Notes: a model not told the origin generated them from the sequence alone. Positions 18,424 to 29,265 are shown, numbered from the stretch's first letter. The stretch is 64,000 nt of DNA from Streptomyces sp. DHE7-1 (GCA_016432725.1 JACJDG010000003.1:1674001-1738000), one strand, 5' to 3'. Numbers and translations: made by a program.

Positions 18424-19930
18424 ATGGCCCCGCGCACCAACGACGAGGAGACCGGCGGGCGTCCGGCCCGCTCGGCCGGGTCCGGCACCCCGGCGCCCGG
18501 CACCGAACCCGCCCCGCCGCCCGAGTCCGGCACCCCGCCGGACGAGCGGCGCGGCGAGGCGGGCGCCGAGGAGCGGGTGGCCGCCGTGCGGCGGACCGGG
18601 GCCGCGGCGCGACGCCTGCGGGCCGCGCGCCTCGCGGGGCCGGCGGTGCTGCTGGCGGTCGCGCTGACCGGCGGCGCGATCGCCGTCGGCGCCGGGGGGA
18701 CGGCCGGCCGGTACCGGCGGCGGCCTCCGGTGCCGTCGATCCCGGGGTGCTGGGCGGCGGGAACCTGGACGCGGCCGTCACCGCCCTGCAGAGCCATCTG
18801 CGGTCACAGCCCCGCGACCACGGCGGCTGGGCCACGCTCGGGCTGGCCTATGTCGAGCAGGCGCGGACCAAGGGCGACCCGGCCCGGTACCCGCAGGCCG
18901 AGAAGGCCCTGGAGCGGTCCCTCGAGCTGGCCCCCGGCAACGACCAGGCGCTGGCCGGCCGGGCCGCCCTCGCCGCCGCCCGGCACGACTTCGCCGGCGC
19001 CCTCGGCTACGCGGACCGGGCGCTGCGGCGGAACCCGTACGGCGAACGCGCCCTGTGCTCGCGGATCGACGCCCTGGTGGAGCTCGGCCGGTACCGGGAG
19101 GCGTCCCGGGCGGCCGCCACCGCCGACGAACGCAGGCCCGGGGTACCGGTCTTCACCCGGTACGCCTACGTCCGCGAGCTGCGCGGTGACGTGCCGGCGG
19201 CCCGGCGGGTGCTGCGGCAGGCGCTCGACGCCGCCGCCTCACCCGGCGACGTGGCCTACGTGGCCGCCCAGCTCGGCCAGCTCGCCTGGAACCAGGGGCA
19301 GTACGCGTCGGCGCTCGGCTACTACTCCCGGGCCCTGGCCGCCGACGACACCTACCTGCCGGCGCTGGAGGGCCGGGCCAGGGCCCAGGCGGCGAGCGGG
19401 CACCGGGACGAGGCGATCCGGGGCTGCGGTCCGTGGTCGCCCGCTATCCGCTGCCCGGGCCGCTGGTCGCGCTCGGCGAGCTGTACGAGGCCCGTGGCGC
19501 GGCCGGCGACCGGGCGCGTGCGCACGAGCAGTACGCGCTCGTGGACGCCTGGACCGCCCTGGCCCGGGCCAACGGTGTCGACGTCGACCTCGACACCGCG
19601 CTGGCCGCCGCCGACCACGGCGACAAGGCGTCCGCGCTGCGCGCCGCCCGCGCCGAGTGGGCGCGCCGGCACACCGTGCACACCGCGGACGCCCTCGCCT
19701 GGGCGCTGCACGTCAACGGCCTTGACGAGGAGGCTCTCCCGCTGGCCCGCCGGGCCACGGCCACCGGCTACCGCAACGCCGGCTTCCTCCAGCACCGCGG
19801 CATGATCGAGCTGGCCACGGGCCGCACCGCGGACGGCCGTGCCTCGCTGCGGGCGGCGCTGCGGCTGAACCCCGGTTTCTCGCCGCTGGGCGCGGCGCGG
19901 GCCCGGAAGGCACTGGAGGCCGCGAAGTGA
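18424..19930 (+). CDS. Tetratricopeptide-repeat membrane protein (frame broken twice)
   Basis: Corrected length 502 aa. A Pro/Gly/Glu-rich cytoplasmic N-terminus, one membrane helix (about residues 75-92), then repeated TPR-like helices: WATLGLAYVEQ, AEKALERSLELAPGNDQAL, ALGYADRALRRNPYGERAL, ASALGYYSRALAADDTYLPAL. TPRs bind protein partners. Start ATG 18424. Bases are missing near 18709-18711 and in the G run 19420-19423. Its stop overlaps the NicO GTG start by four bases, so translation is coupled. Probably a scaffold for DUF4331 or the transporter; inference. Confidence 0.75.
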
Positions 19931-21583
19931 CGCTCCGCCGCCCGGTCGCCCTGGTCGCGGCCGTTCTGACCGCCGCCTGCGGCCTCGCGCTGCTGCCCGC
20001 CGCCGCGGCGAGCGCGCACCCCCTCGGCAACTTCACGGTGAACCGGTACGACGGGCTCGTCGCCGCTCCGGGCCGGCTCCTCGTGGACCACGTGGAGGAC
20101 CTGGCGGAGATCCCGGCGACCCAGGCCGGGCCCGCCGTCCGGCGACTGGGTCTGGGCGCGTGGGCCGAGCGGCGGTGCGCCGAGGCCGCCGGGGACAGCG
20201 CCCTGACCGTCGCGGGCCGCGCCACCGCGCTGACGCCGGCCGGCGCCCGGGCCCGGCTGCGGCCCGGGCAGGCGGGTCTGCACACCCTGCGCCTGGAGTG
20301 CCGGTTCACCGCGCCGCTGCCGAAGGGCGAGCCCGTCGCCCTCGGTTTCCGCGGTGCCGCGGCCGACGGCGGACCGGGCTGGCGGGAGATCACCGCGCGC
20401 GGCGACCGCATGACGCTCACGGCGACGGACGTGCCGGCCCGGTCCGTCTCGCACGAACTGACCACGTATCCCAAGGACCTGCTGTCCTCACCGGCCGACA
20501 CCACCGGCGCCTCCCTGCGGGTGCGCCCGGCGGACCGGCCCTCGCCGAGGAGCGGCAGGACGCGCCCGGCGCCGCGGTCCTGCCCCGGGGCGCCGACCGC
20601 TGGACCCGCGCCCTGGACGATCTGGTCGCCCGGCACGACCTGACCCTCGGCTTCGCCGTGCTGGCGCTGCTCATCGCGGTCGCGCTCGGCGCCCTGCACG
20701 CACTCGCCCCTGGGCACGGCAAGACCCTGATGGCGGCGACGGCGGCCGCGCGCGGGGCCGGTCCCGGCTGCGGGACGTACTGCCGCTGGCCGCGTCGGTG
20801 ACGGTGACGCACACCCTCGGCGTGGTCGCGCTGGGGCTGCTCGTCACCGCCGGGTCGGCGGCCACGCCCTCGGTGATCGCCTGGCTGGGCATGGCGGGCG
20901 GCGCCCTGGTGCTCGCGGCGGGCGCCGGTCTGGTGCGCCGGGCCTGGCGCGACCGGGTACGCGCGCGTGCGCTTCCGCGGGCCCGACCGGTGCCGCGGGA
21001 GCGTCCGTTGGTGCTGGTCGGCGCGGACGAGGAAGCCGCGGGCGCCGGTCGCCCCCACCCCGACCACCACCACGACGGACACCACCACGCCGGACACCAC
21101 GACCACGGGCATCACGACCACGGGCACCGTCCTCACGACCGGCACCACCCTCACCACCCCCACGAGGAGCACCACCACGCCCACCACGACGGTGTGGTGC
21201 ACACGCACGGCGGACACACCCACAGTCACCCCACGGCACCCACCCTGCGCGGCACGATCCTGCTCGGGTTCGCCGGCGGTCTGGTGCCCAGCCCCTCCGC
21301 CGTGGTCGTGCTGGTCGGCGCCGCGGCGCTCGGCAAGGCCTGGTTCGGGCTGCTGCTGGTCGTGGCGTACGGCGCCGGTCTGGCGCTGACGCTGACGGCG
21401 GCCGGGTTCGCGGTGGTCCGGCTGGGCTCGGGGGTCGCCCGGGTCCTGGACCGGCGCCCGCGCTGGACGTCCCATCCGCTGACCGGACTGGTCCGCCGCA
21501 CCCTGCCGCTCGCGTCCGCGCTGGTCGTCGTCGCCCTGGGTGCCGGACTGCTGCTCAAGGGGGCCGCGTCCGCGGTCGGCTGA
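19927..21583 (+). CDS. NicO/RcnA-like nickel-cobalt transporter with histidine-rich loop (frame broken twice)
   Basis: Corrected length 552 aa. A signal peptide and about 200-residue extracytoplasmic domain (starting HPLGNFTVNRYDGL) precede a NicO-type membrane domain. The metal-transport motifs LHALAPGHGKTLMAA and SVTVTHTLGVV are visible, then a 59-residue cytoplasmic loop with 30 histidines (21056-21232), then more helices with GGLVPSPSAVVVLVGA. NicO/RcnA proteins move Ni2+ or Co2+, usually outward. Bases are missing at 20526-20528 and in the G run 20754-20757. GTG start overlaps the TPR stop. The N-terminal domain is not found in E. coli RcnA. Confidence 0.78.
21056..21232 (+). other. Histidine-rich metal-binding loop of the NicO transporter
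   Basis: 59 codons encode 30 His plus several Asp and Glu, arranged as HH, HHH and HxH clusters. Such loops bind Ni2+, Co2+ or Zn2+ in transporters and chaperones. Confidence 0.85.
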
Positions 21584-21628
21584 GCTACTTTTGTGGAGGA
21601 ATCACGTCAGATGCCGTAGGGGGCAGCC

Positions 21629-23232
21629 GTGTCCGAAGAGCCGGGCCGTGAACGCGTGATCGGGGCCGCTACCGTCTGCTGGCCCCGCTCGGCGAGGGCG
21701 GCATGGGCACCGTGTGGCGGGCCCGTGACGAGGTGCTGCACCGCGAGGTGGCCGTCAAGGAGGTCCGGGCCCCGGCGGGACTGCCCGCCTCCGACGTCGA
21801 GCGGATGTACGCGCGCCTGGAGCGCGAGGCGTGGGCGGCGGCCCGGGTCGCCGACCGCAACGTGGTCACGGTGTACGACGTGGCGCTGGAGGGCGGCCGC
21901 CCCTGGATCGTGATGGAGCTGGTCCGCGGGCGGTCGCTGGCCGACCGGCTGGACGGCGAGGGTCCGCTGCCGCCGGCGCGGGCGGCGCACATCGGCGCGG
22001 AGGTGCTGGCCGCGCTGCGTGCCGCGCACGCGGCCGGGGTGCTGCACCGGGACGTGAAGCCGGCCAACGTGCTGCTGGCCGAGGACGGCCGGGTGGTGCT
22101 GACCGACTTCGGCATCGCCACGGTCGAGGGCAGCTCCGCGCTGACGATGACCGGCGAGGTGATCGGCTCGCCCGAGTTCCTCGCGCCGGAACGGGCGCTG
22201 GGGCGGACCCCGGGCCCGGCGTCGGACCTGTGGTCGCTGGGCGTGCTGCTGTACGCGGCCGTCGAGGGCAGTTCGCCGTTCCGCCAGGACACCCCGCTGA
22301 GTACCCTGCGGGCCGTCGTGGACGAGGAGTTGCCGCCGCCGCGCCGGGCCGGGCCGCTGGCCCCGGTCATCGAGGGGCTGCTGCGCAAGGACCCGGCGGA
22401 GCGGCTGCCCGCCGAACAGGCCGAGCGGGACCTGCGGATCGTCGCGGCGGGCGGCACGACGGCGACCCGGGCGGCGGCGCCGTACGCCACGACGCTCGCG
22501 GCCCGGCCGCGCCGGCCCTCCCCCGCCCCGCCGGCGGCGGGGCGTCCGGAACCCTCGGCCACGGCCGCCGGGGCGGAGCGCGGCCGGCGGGGCGGACCGG
22601 TGCTCGTCGCCGGTCTGCTGGCGGTCCTGCTGGCGGTCGCGGGCCTGACGTACGCCCTCCGCGACCACGGCGGCGGGGGCCGGGCGGACGAGGGCACGCA
22701 CACCAGCCGGACGGGCGGCACCCGTTCCGGCGCCTCCGGCACCGCCACGGACACGGGCACGGAGACGGGCACGGACGCGGGCGAGGGCACCGGGGCGCCG
22801 CGGCCCGCGCCGAGCAGCGGTGCGGCGAGCGGCCGTCCCGCCCAGTCGGTGCACGTCACGCTGGCCGGCGCGCACACGGCGTACGCCGGGAGCTGTCCGC
22901 CGCCGGACGCGCAGGCGCCCGCGTTCACGGCGACGTTCACCGTCGGGCGGCTGCCGGCGCGGGTGGAGTACCGATGGGTGCTCGCGCACGGTTCGCTCTC
23001 CGACCCGGGATGGAGGACGCTGACGTTCCCGGCGGACGGCGGGAGGAGCAGGCAGGCGCGGGTGACCGTCACCGCGTACACCGACGGCGGGACGGTGGAG
23101 AACGGGATGAGCGTGGAGGTGCGTGCTCCGGTGCGGACCACGTCGAACGCGGTGCCGTTCTCGGTCACCTGCACGACTGCGACGGAGACCCCGTCGGACG
23201 GGGCCTCCGCCTCACCTTCGGGCTCGCCCTGA
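21629..23232 (+). CDS. Membrane Ser/Thr protein kinase (frame broken once)
   Basis: Corrected length 534 aa. An N-terminal Hanks-type kinase domain (to about residue 280) shows the glycine loop LGEGGMGTVW, VAVKEV lysine, catalytic HRDVKPANVLL, DFG, and the APE-like region FLAPERAL. One membrane helix follows near residue 335 (VLVAGLLAVLLAVAGLTYAL), then a Thr/Gly linker and a small extracellular beta domain with two cysteines. Start GTG 21629. One base is missing in the G run 21662-21665; restoring it gives IGGRYRLLAPLGEGG. It lies 45 bases after the NicO gene and may read through from it; target unknown. Confidence 0.88.
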
Positions 23233-23292
23233 GAGTTCACTCCCACGGGTCGGCCCTGGAGGAGCCTTGGTTGACGGCCTCACCCGCCCGGC

Positions 23293-24098
23293 TCAGGCCG
23301 CGTTGGTGAGCAGCGGCAGATAGCCGCTGGACTGGCCGGTCGCGGTGGGGTGGTACGACTCGCCGATGTCGAGCCAGTTGACGCTGTGGAGCCAGGAGCT
23401 GCTGGAGCAGATCTCGTGGCCGGTGAACGTGGTGCGTACGTCACCGAAGACGAAGTTGTGGTCGAGGGCGCGCTTCTGGACGGCGTTGTCGAGGTAGTCG
23501 GCCGCGTCGTTGATCGCGGACCGCTTGGTCTCGGAGAGGCCCAGGCACGTCTGCCCGAGCTTGTAGAAGCGGGGGTAGCCGATGACGACGACCCGGGCGG
23601 AGGGGGCTCTGGCGCTGATCGCGTCGTACACGGTGTCGAGCTTGCCGGGGAGCGTGGAGTCGACGTACGCCCTGGCGGTGTTGATCTTGGCCAGGCAGGT
23701 GCTGTCGGACGAGGTGACACAGGTCGTCATGACGTCGGCGAAACCGGCGTCGTTGCCGCCGATGGTGATCGACACCAGGCCGGTGGAGGAGTTGAGCGAG
23801 CCGAGCTGATTGGCCAGCACGTCGCCCGTCTTGGCGCCCGAGCAGGCGTTGAAGGCGAAGGAGGACGGGCTGTGGGCGGCGTTCCACAGGTACGGGTACG
23901 CCTTGGTGCTGCGGTCGCAACTGCCGCTGGAGCTGATGTAACTGCCCGATCCGACCCCGAGGAGTAGGAGTCGCCGAGCGCCACGTAGCCGCCGGTCACG
24001 GCGGTCGAGGAGGCCTGCGCCGTGGCTGCCCCGGTGAGGGAGAGGCCGGTGGCGAGGAGGAGCGAGGTCACGAATCCGGTAAGTCGGGAACGTCTCAT
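23293..24098 (-). CDS. Secreted GDSL/SGNH lipase (frame broken once)
   Basis: Corrected length 268 aa. Signal peptide (MRRSRLTGFVTSLLLATG... to about residue 29), then SGNH-hydrolase blocks: GDSYSSG with the nucleophilic Ser, the ACSG block, GGNDAG, and HPTATGQ with the catalytic His. Six cysteines suggest three disulfides, as in the extracellular Streptomyces lipase family. Start ATG 24098 behind AGGGAGG. One base is missing in the C run 23955-23958; restoring it joins YSSGVGSGSYISSSG. Expected to cleave short to medium acyl esters outside the cell. Confidence 0.9.
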
Positions 24099-24538
24099 GG
24101 AACCTCCCTTTAGCAGGATCTCTGCCATAACTGTCGTAGCAACTACGCGTGTTGACTGGAAGTGTCCATGCCAAGAACTTTTTCGATCTCAACGACTTCT
24201 CACGACCTCTCGACGCAATCGCCCCAGGAAGTTCACCGCCCGGCGTATTGCGCACACGCGCCGCCCCACCCGCCCGACGGGCCGTCAGCCGGCCCCGCGG
24301 GCACGCCCGGCGCATGCCTCACGGCGCCTCGGGGGCCGCACGCCCGGGGACGGAGGGCGTCCCGGCGGCACCCCGAGCGGGGCGCCGTGCCGTCGGCACC
24401 GAGCTCCCCTCCTGCGCTGATGACGTCTCGTCACGGATGACCGCGAGGGTGGGAACCGGGCTCACGGCGGTGGGAGGAACACCCGACAAGGGGTGGAAAT
24501 GCCGTGCGCCGAGGGCATCGGTGCCGGATCATGGCGGC
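24099..24538. other. Intergenic region, no gene seen
   Basis: 440 bases between the divergent lipase and AAA genes. It must hold both promoters; I cannot place convincing elements. Open frames here lack ribosome sites and family resemblance. Confidence 0.6.
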
Positions 24539-25632
24539 ATGTCTGCGAACCCACACGACGCTCTGCCGATCCGGCTCCACGTCGACGACTCCGACTCGCC
24601 GTCCGACGTCGTCGACGCGCTGTTCCTCGGCCGCTTCGCGACGGGCGAGCAGCCGTACTCCCACGCGGTGAACATCGACCGCGTGCGCTCCGGCGCGACC
24701 CTGCTGCCGGACGGCGCCCGGGTGCTGCGGGCCGCTCGCGACGACGACCGCAGCGCCACCCTCGCCGAGGGCGACGGCTGGACGCTGCTGGTCTCCCGGT
24801 GGAACCGGGGCGCGGACATCACGGTGACCGCGACCAGCGCCGAACTGGCGAAGACGGTCCTGGACCGGGCGACGGACGGCGCGGCCGACGAACCCGAGCC
24901 GCAGCCGGAGAACGTGGCCATGGGCTTCTGGTACGTCTCCCCGCGCCGCGGCCCGCACCGCACCACGCGGCAGATCTCGGCGGGCACCTGGGACGAGGTC
25001 CGGCCCAACTACACCGCGCCCGTAGCGGACGCGATGGACCGCCTGATGAAGACGACCCCGGAGGACATCGCCGGCCGTCTGCTCCTGCTGCACGGGCCGC
25101 CCGGCACCGGCAAGACCTCCGCGCTGCGCACGCTCGCCCGTTCCTGGCGCGACTGGTGCCAGGTGGACTGCGTGCTCGACCCGGAGCGGCTCTTCTCCGA
25201 CGTCGGCTATCTGATGGACATCGCGATCGGCGAGGAGGACGCGGCGGGCAAGGGCCGCTGGCGGCTGCTCCTGCTGGAGGACTGCGACGAGCTGATCCGG
25301 GGCGAGGCCCGGCACACCGCGGGCCAGGCCCTGTCCCGGCTGCTCAACCTCACCGACGGCCTGCTCGGCCAGGGCCGCAACGTCCTGGTCGGCGTCACCA
25401 CCAACGAGGACCTGGAGCGGCTGCACCCGGCCGTCGTACGGCCCGGCCGCTGTCTGGCCCGCATCGAGGTGGGCCCGCTGACCCGCGCCGAGGCGGTCGG
25501 CTGGCTCGGCACCGAGGAGGGCGTCGGCCGCGACGGCGCCACCCTGGCCGAGCTGTACGCGCTGCGCCGAGGCACGGCGCCGACGTCGGTGCCGGGGGCT
25601 CGGGAGGGGGCGGACGCGGGCTGTACCTGTAG
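24539..25632 (+). CDS. AAA-family ATPase with DUF5925-type N-terminal domain (frame broken near the end)
   Basis: Corrected length 364 aa. An N-terminal domain of about 140 residues (IRLHVDDSDSPSDVVDALFLGRFATGEQPYSHAV) is followed by an AAA core: Walker A GPPGTGKTS, Walker B LLLLEDCDE, sensor-1 VGVTTNED, and arginine PAVVRPGRC. The N-terminal family name is from memory. Start ATG 24539; the frame is open far upstream without support. One base is missing in the G run 25606-25610; restoring it gives the short ending GRGLYL and a stop at 25630-25632, otherwise the frame runs on into the next gene. Function unknown. Confidence 0.75.
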
Positions 25633-25693
25633 CCGGAGGCTCTCCGGTCCCGGCGGACCTGTGGGTGGCGGCCCCCGGTGCTTTGATGGCCGT

Positions 25694-26463
25694 ATGACCG
25701 TGTTCGTCGGCACGTCGGGATGGCAGTACAAGGACTGGCGGGACGTCGTCTACCCGGCGGGGGTTCCGGCGCGGCTGTGGCTGGAGGAGTACACGCGCCA
25801 GTTCCTGACCGTGGAGATCAACAACGCGTTCTACCGGCTGCCGACCTACGACAACTTCGCCGCCTGGCGGGTGCGGGTGCCGCCGGACTTCGTGGTCGCG
25901 GTCAAGGCCAGCCGCTATCTGACCCACATCAGGCGCCTGAAGGAGCCCGAGGAGCCGGTGCACCGGCTGATGACCCACGCCGCGGGTCTGGGCGACCGGC
26001 TGGGCCCGGTCCTGCTCCAGCTCCCGCCGACCCTGCGCGCGGACCCGTCCCTGCTGGACGCCTGCCTGGCCTGCTTCCCGCCGGGCGCACGGGTCGCCGT
26101 CGAGCCGCGGCACGACTCCTGGTGGACGGCCGAGGTGCGCGAGGTGCTGTCGTCCCGGGGCGCCGCCCTGTGCTGGGCGGACGTCCTGGCCCGGCCGGTC
26201 ACCCCGCTGTGGCGCACCGCCGGCTGGGGCTACGTCCGCTTCCACCAGGGGCGCGCGCATCCGTGGCCGCGCTACGGCAGACGCTCCCTGGAGACCTGGG
26301 CGGACCGGATCGCGACGACCTGGCCCGAGGGCGAGGACGTGTACGCGTACTTCAACAACGATCCCGGGGCGCGGCGGTGCGGGACGCGGTGACGTTCGCG
26401 GGGGCGGCGCGCCGGGCGGGCCTGTCGGTGACCCGGACACCGGAACCGGCGCGGGTGCGCTGA
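25694..26463 (+). CDS. DUF72 (YecE-like) protein (frame broken near the C-terminus)
   Basis: Corrected length 256 aa. TIM-barrel family of unknown function. VGTSGWQYKDWR, NAFYRLPTYDNFAAWR, FVVAVKASRYLTHIRRL and the C-terminal YFNNDPGGAAVRDA are family signatures. Start ATG 25694. One base is missing in the G run 26366-26369; restoring it gives the normal ending and a stop at 26463. It follows the AAA ATPase gene by 61 bases on the same strand. Confidence 0.85.
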
Positions 26464-26511
26464 CCCGGGGCCCGCCGTCCGGGCCGGGGAGACGCCCCCG
26501 GGAGCCGCCCC

Positions 26512-26880
26512 CTAGTCCCCGTAGGCCGCGCGCAGGGCGTCCCGCACTGCGGCCAGGGCGTCCTCCTCGCCCAGCCCGAGCCGGTGCGCCCGCTCCGCGT
26601 AGGCCTGGGCGGCCGACGCCGCCTCGCGCACCGCGGCCGGGCCGGCGGCCGCCACGACCGTGCCGTTGCGGCCCCTCGTCTCGATCACCCCGTCGCCCTC
26701 CAGCGCCCGGTACGCCTTGGCCACCGTGTTCACCGCGAGCCCCAGCGACTCGGCCAGGCCACGCACGGTCGGCAGCCGGTAGCCCACCGGCAGGGCCCCG
26801 GACCGTGCCTGCTCGGAGATCTGCGCCCGTACCTGCTCGTACGGCGGCGCGCTGTCATCGATGTGGATCTTCAGGCTCAC
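26512..26880 (-). CDS. GntR-family regulator, YtrA type
   Basis: 122 aa, the short YtrA form: a winged helix (PPYEQVRAQISEQARSGALPVGYRLPTVRGLAESLGLAVNTVAKAYRALEGDGVIETRGRNGT) plus two short helices. Start GTG 26880 (VSLKIHIDD). YtrA regulators usually control a nearby membrane transporter; none is adjacent here. Divergent from the GNAT gene 72 bases away, which may be its target. Confidence 0.85.
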   Translation of the reverse strand: MSLKIHIDDSAPPYEQVRAQISEQARSGALPVGYRLPTVRGLAESLGLAVNTVAKAYRALEGDGVIETRGRNGTVVAAAGPAAVREAASAAQAYAERAHRLGLGEEDALAAVRDALRAAYGD

Positions 26881-26952
26881 AGGGCCGATTGTCCCGCACC
26901 CGGCGGAAAATGGGAGGCACCCCCGGGGCCCCGGCCCGTACGGTGCCTCCCC

Positions 26953-27881
26953 ATGACAGTGATCGTGCGCGACCTGCGCCCCGACGACCCGGCCGACACC
27001 GAGGGTTACGCCCGGGTCCGCCATCTCGCCCTGCCGTACATCCTGTTCACCCCCGAGTCGGTCCGCCACCTCGTCACCCACAGCCATCCCGACGCCCGGT
27101 TCCGCCCGCTGATCGCCGTCGAGGACGGCGAGGTGATCGGCGCCGCCGGGGTCTCCCTCGCGTACGACAGCCCGGAGCCGGGCCAGGGCCTCCTCAACGT
27201 CTACGTCCGCCCGGACCGGACCGGCAGGGGGCGGGCCGGATGCTCGTCCGCGCGGCCGAGGAGCACCTCAACGCCGTCGGCGCGACCACGCTGTACACCT
27301 GGGTCCTCGACGAGCCCGCCAACCGCGCCTTCGCCGAGCGGAACGGCTTCACCGAGGGCCGCCCGGCCCACTTCCTCCGTCTCGACCTGGCCGACGGCAC
27401 CCTCCCGCCGGTCCCGGAGACCCCGCGGGGCGTCGAGCTGCGCACGGCCGCGGACTTCGCGGACGACCCGCGCCCGCTGTTCGAGCTGGAGGCGGCGACG
27501 GTGGCCGACGAACCAGGCATGGTGCCCATCGAGTTGACTGACTACGACGCCTGGCTCGAGCAGAACTGGCGGCATCCGCTGCTGAACCACGAGCTGACCA
27601 CCGCCGCGGTCGTCGACGGCCGGCCGGTCGCCTTCACCGTGGCCTACACCGACGGCGGCGGCCGCTACGTGACCGCGATGACGGGCACCCTGCGCACCCA
27701 CCGCGGCCGCGGCCTGGCCAAACTGGCCAAGATCCACTCGCTGCACCGGGCCCGGGCCGCCGGCGTCACCGAGGCCTTCACGGGCAACGACGCCGGCAAC
27801 GACCCGATGATCGCGGTCAACAAGTGGCTCGGGTACGAGATCTGCGCGACGGAGGTGCGCTATGTCCGCCCCGCCGGCTGA
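26953..27881 (+). CDS. Tandem GNAT acetyltransferase (frame broken once)
   Basis: Corrected length 309 aa. Two GNAT folds in one chain. The first has VYVRPDRTGRGAGRMLVRAAEEHL with the acetyl-CoA Q/RxxGxG/A loop; the second has GTLRTHRGRGLAKLAKIHSLHRA and ends FTGNDAGNDPMIAVNKWLGYE. One base is missing in the G run 27227-27231, exactly in the first acetyl-CoA loop. Start ATG 26953. The C-terminus overlaps the DUF402 gene by 20 bases. Substrate unknown. Confidence 0.83.
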
Positions 27882-28362
27882 CCCGGCCGGCCGGGTGGAG
27901 GTCGTCCTGGTCAAGGGCGGCCATACGAAGATCCGTTACCCGGCGGAGCTGCTGCACGAGGACGGCGTCCGCGTCTCGGTACGGGCCCCGTGGGCGGGCG
28001 AGGGCGTGCGCGACTTCGGGTTCGTGCGCTTCGAGCCGGGCGATGTGTTCACCGAGCACTACTGGCTGGACCGGTGGTACGCGGTGAAGGAGGTCCGGGC
28101 CGGGGACGGCACCCTGAAGGGCTGGTACTGCGACATCACCCGGCCCGCCGTCCGGTCCGGCACCGAGCTGGTCGTCGAGGACCTCGACCTGGACCTGTGG
28201 TGCTCGGCCGACGGCCGGGACGTACGGCGGCTGGACGAGGACGAGTTCGCCGAGAGCGGGCTGGCGGAGCGGGACCCCGGGGCCGCGTCGGCCGCCGTGG
28301 CCGCCCTGGACGAGCTGGAGACGCTGGCCCGCGAGGTCGGCTTCGGCGACCTGCCGGCCTGA
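27862..28362 (+). CDS. DUF402 (FomD-like) domain protein
   Basis: 166 aa. The core WLDRWYAVKEVRAGDGTLKGWYCDITRPA matches the DUF402/FomD family, whose characterised members are metal-dependent phosphohydrolases acting on nucleotide conjugates. Start ATG 27862 lies inside the end of the GNAT gene (20-base overlap), so translation is probably coupled. Frame intact. The substrate here is unknown. Confidence 0.8.
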   Translation: MSAPPADPAGRVEVVLVKGGHTKIRYPAELLHEDGVRVSVRAPWAGEGVRDFGFVRFEPGDVFTEHYWLDRWYAVKEVRAGDGTLKGWYCDITRPAVRSGTELVVEDLDLDLWCSADGRDVRRLDEDEFAESGLAERDPGAASAAVAALDELETLAREVGFGDLPA

Positions 28363-28395
28363 GATCCGCGAGGGCCCCGCAGGGCCCGCACCCCG

Positions 28396-29016
28396 CTACG
28401 CGGTCGCCAGCACCGCGTACCGCTCGTCGTCCACGGCCTTGCCCCACAGCACCGGGTCGCCCGACAGCCGCTCCACGCGCGCGCCGGAGGTCAGCGGCTC
28501 CAGCAGGGACACGAGCCGGGCGGCGGGTATGCCCACCGGGCTGAGGGTCCCCCAGACGCCCTCGACCAGCACGAACCGCCCTCCGGGCCGCAGCAGGGTG
28601 CGCCAGTGGCGCAGGACGCGCGCGGGGTCGGGCAGCGTCCACAGCACATGCCGGACGAGGACCACGTCATGGCTCCGCTCGCCCACCGGCGGTGACGCGG
28701 CGTCCCCCCTCAGGACCGCCGCGTCGCGTCCGGCGAGCTTGGCGCGGGCCAGTTCGACCATGGCCGGGGAGCTGTCCACCCCGGTCACCCGGTGTCCCTG
28801 CTCGGCGGCGAGGAGCGAGAGGCTGCCGGTGCCGCAGCCGAGGTCGAGGACGTCGGCGGGGTGTCCGGGCAGCCAGCCGCGCAGCCGGTCCGCCCAGGCG
28901 GCACGCACCTCGGGGGCCCGCAGCCCGTGGTCGGGCTCGTCGTCGAAGGCGGCTGCCTGCGCGTCCCAGTCCGCCCCGGTGTCCGTCGCGGCCCGTCGCT
29001 CACTCTCGTTCGTCAT
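28396..29016 (-). CDS. SAM-dependent methyltransferase, class I
   Basis: 206 aa. Rossmann methyltransferase with motif I VLDLGCGTGSLSLLAAEQG, motif II GVDSSPAMVELAR, and the post-motif VLVRHVLWTLPDPARVLRHWRTLLRPGGRFVLVEG. Start ATG 29016. Convergent with DUF402 and divergent from a 44-residue gene. Substrate unknown. Confidence 0.85.
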   Translation of the reverse strand: MTNESERRAATDTGADWDAQAAAFDDEPDHGLRAPEVRAAWADRLRGWLPGHPADVLDLGCGTGSLSLLAAEQGHRVTGVDSSPAMVELARAKLAGRDAAVLRGDAASPPVGERSHDVVLVRHVLWTLPDPARVLRHWRTLLRPGGRFVLVEGVWGTLSPVGIPAARLVSLLEPLTSGARVERLSGDPVLWGKAVDDERYAVLATA

Positions 29017-29129
29017 GTACCGCAGAGTGACATCCGCCACTGACAATCCGGCATGGATGAGCAAGTCTCCCCAAAAGTGCCTGTCTCCGTGGCGACGCGG
29101 AACCCGGTGGGCACCGCGAGGAGGCAGCC

Positions 29130-29264
29130 ATGCGCCGTGTGACCGTGCAGAAGCCGCTGAAGAGGACGGACAGCCGCCGGCTCCGGGAAGAGGCGGAGGA
29201 GCGCCCGGCGGGGCGTCCCGAGGTGCGCAAGGACATCGCACGCACCTGGTGGCCCGACGGGTAG
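29130..29264 (+). CDS. Conserved 44-aa Streptomyces protein
   Basis: ATG at 29130 behind GAGGAGGCAGCC. The charged product starts MRRVTVQKPLKRTD and ends RTWWPDG, with a basic/acidic middle and no membrane segment. I recall near-identical small proteins in other Streptomyces. Its strong ribosome site and its own downstream hairpin (29266-29294) support a real gene. Function unknown; possibly nucleic-acid or protein binding given its charge. Confidence 0.65.
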   Translation: MRRVTVQKPLKRTDSRRLREEAEERPAGRPEVRKDIARTWWPDG

Positions 29265-29265
29265 C

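Noticed and set aside
24149..24538. N-terminal extension of the AAA ATPase by 130 codons
   Set aside because: No similarity or ribosome site; the ATG at 24539 begins the recognisable domain.
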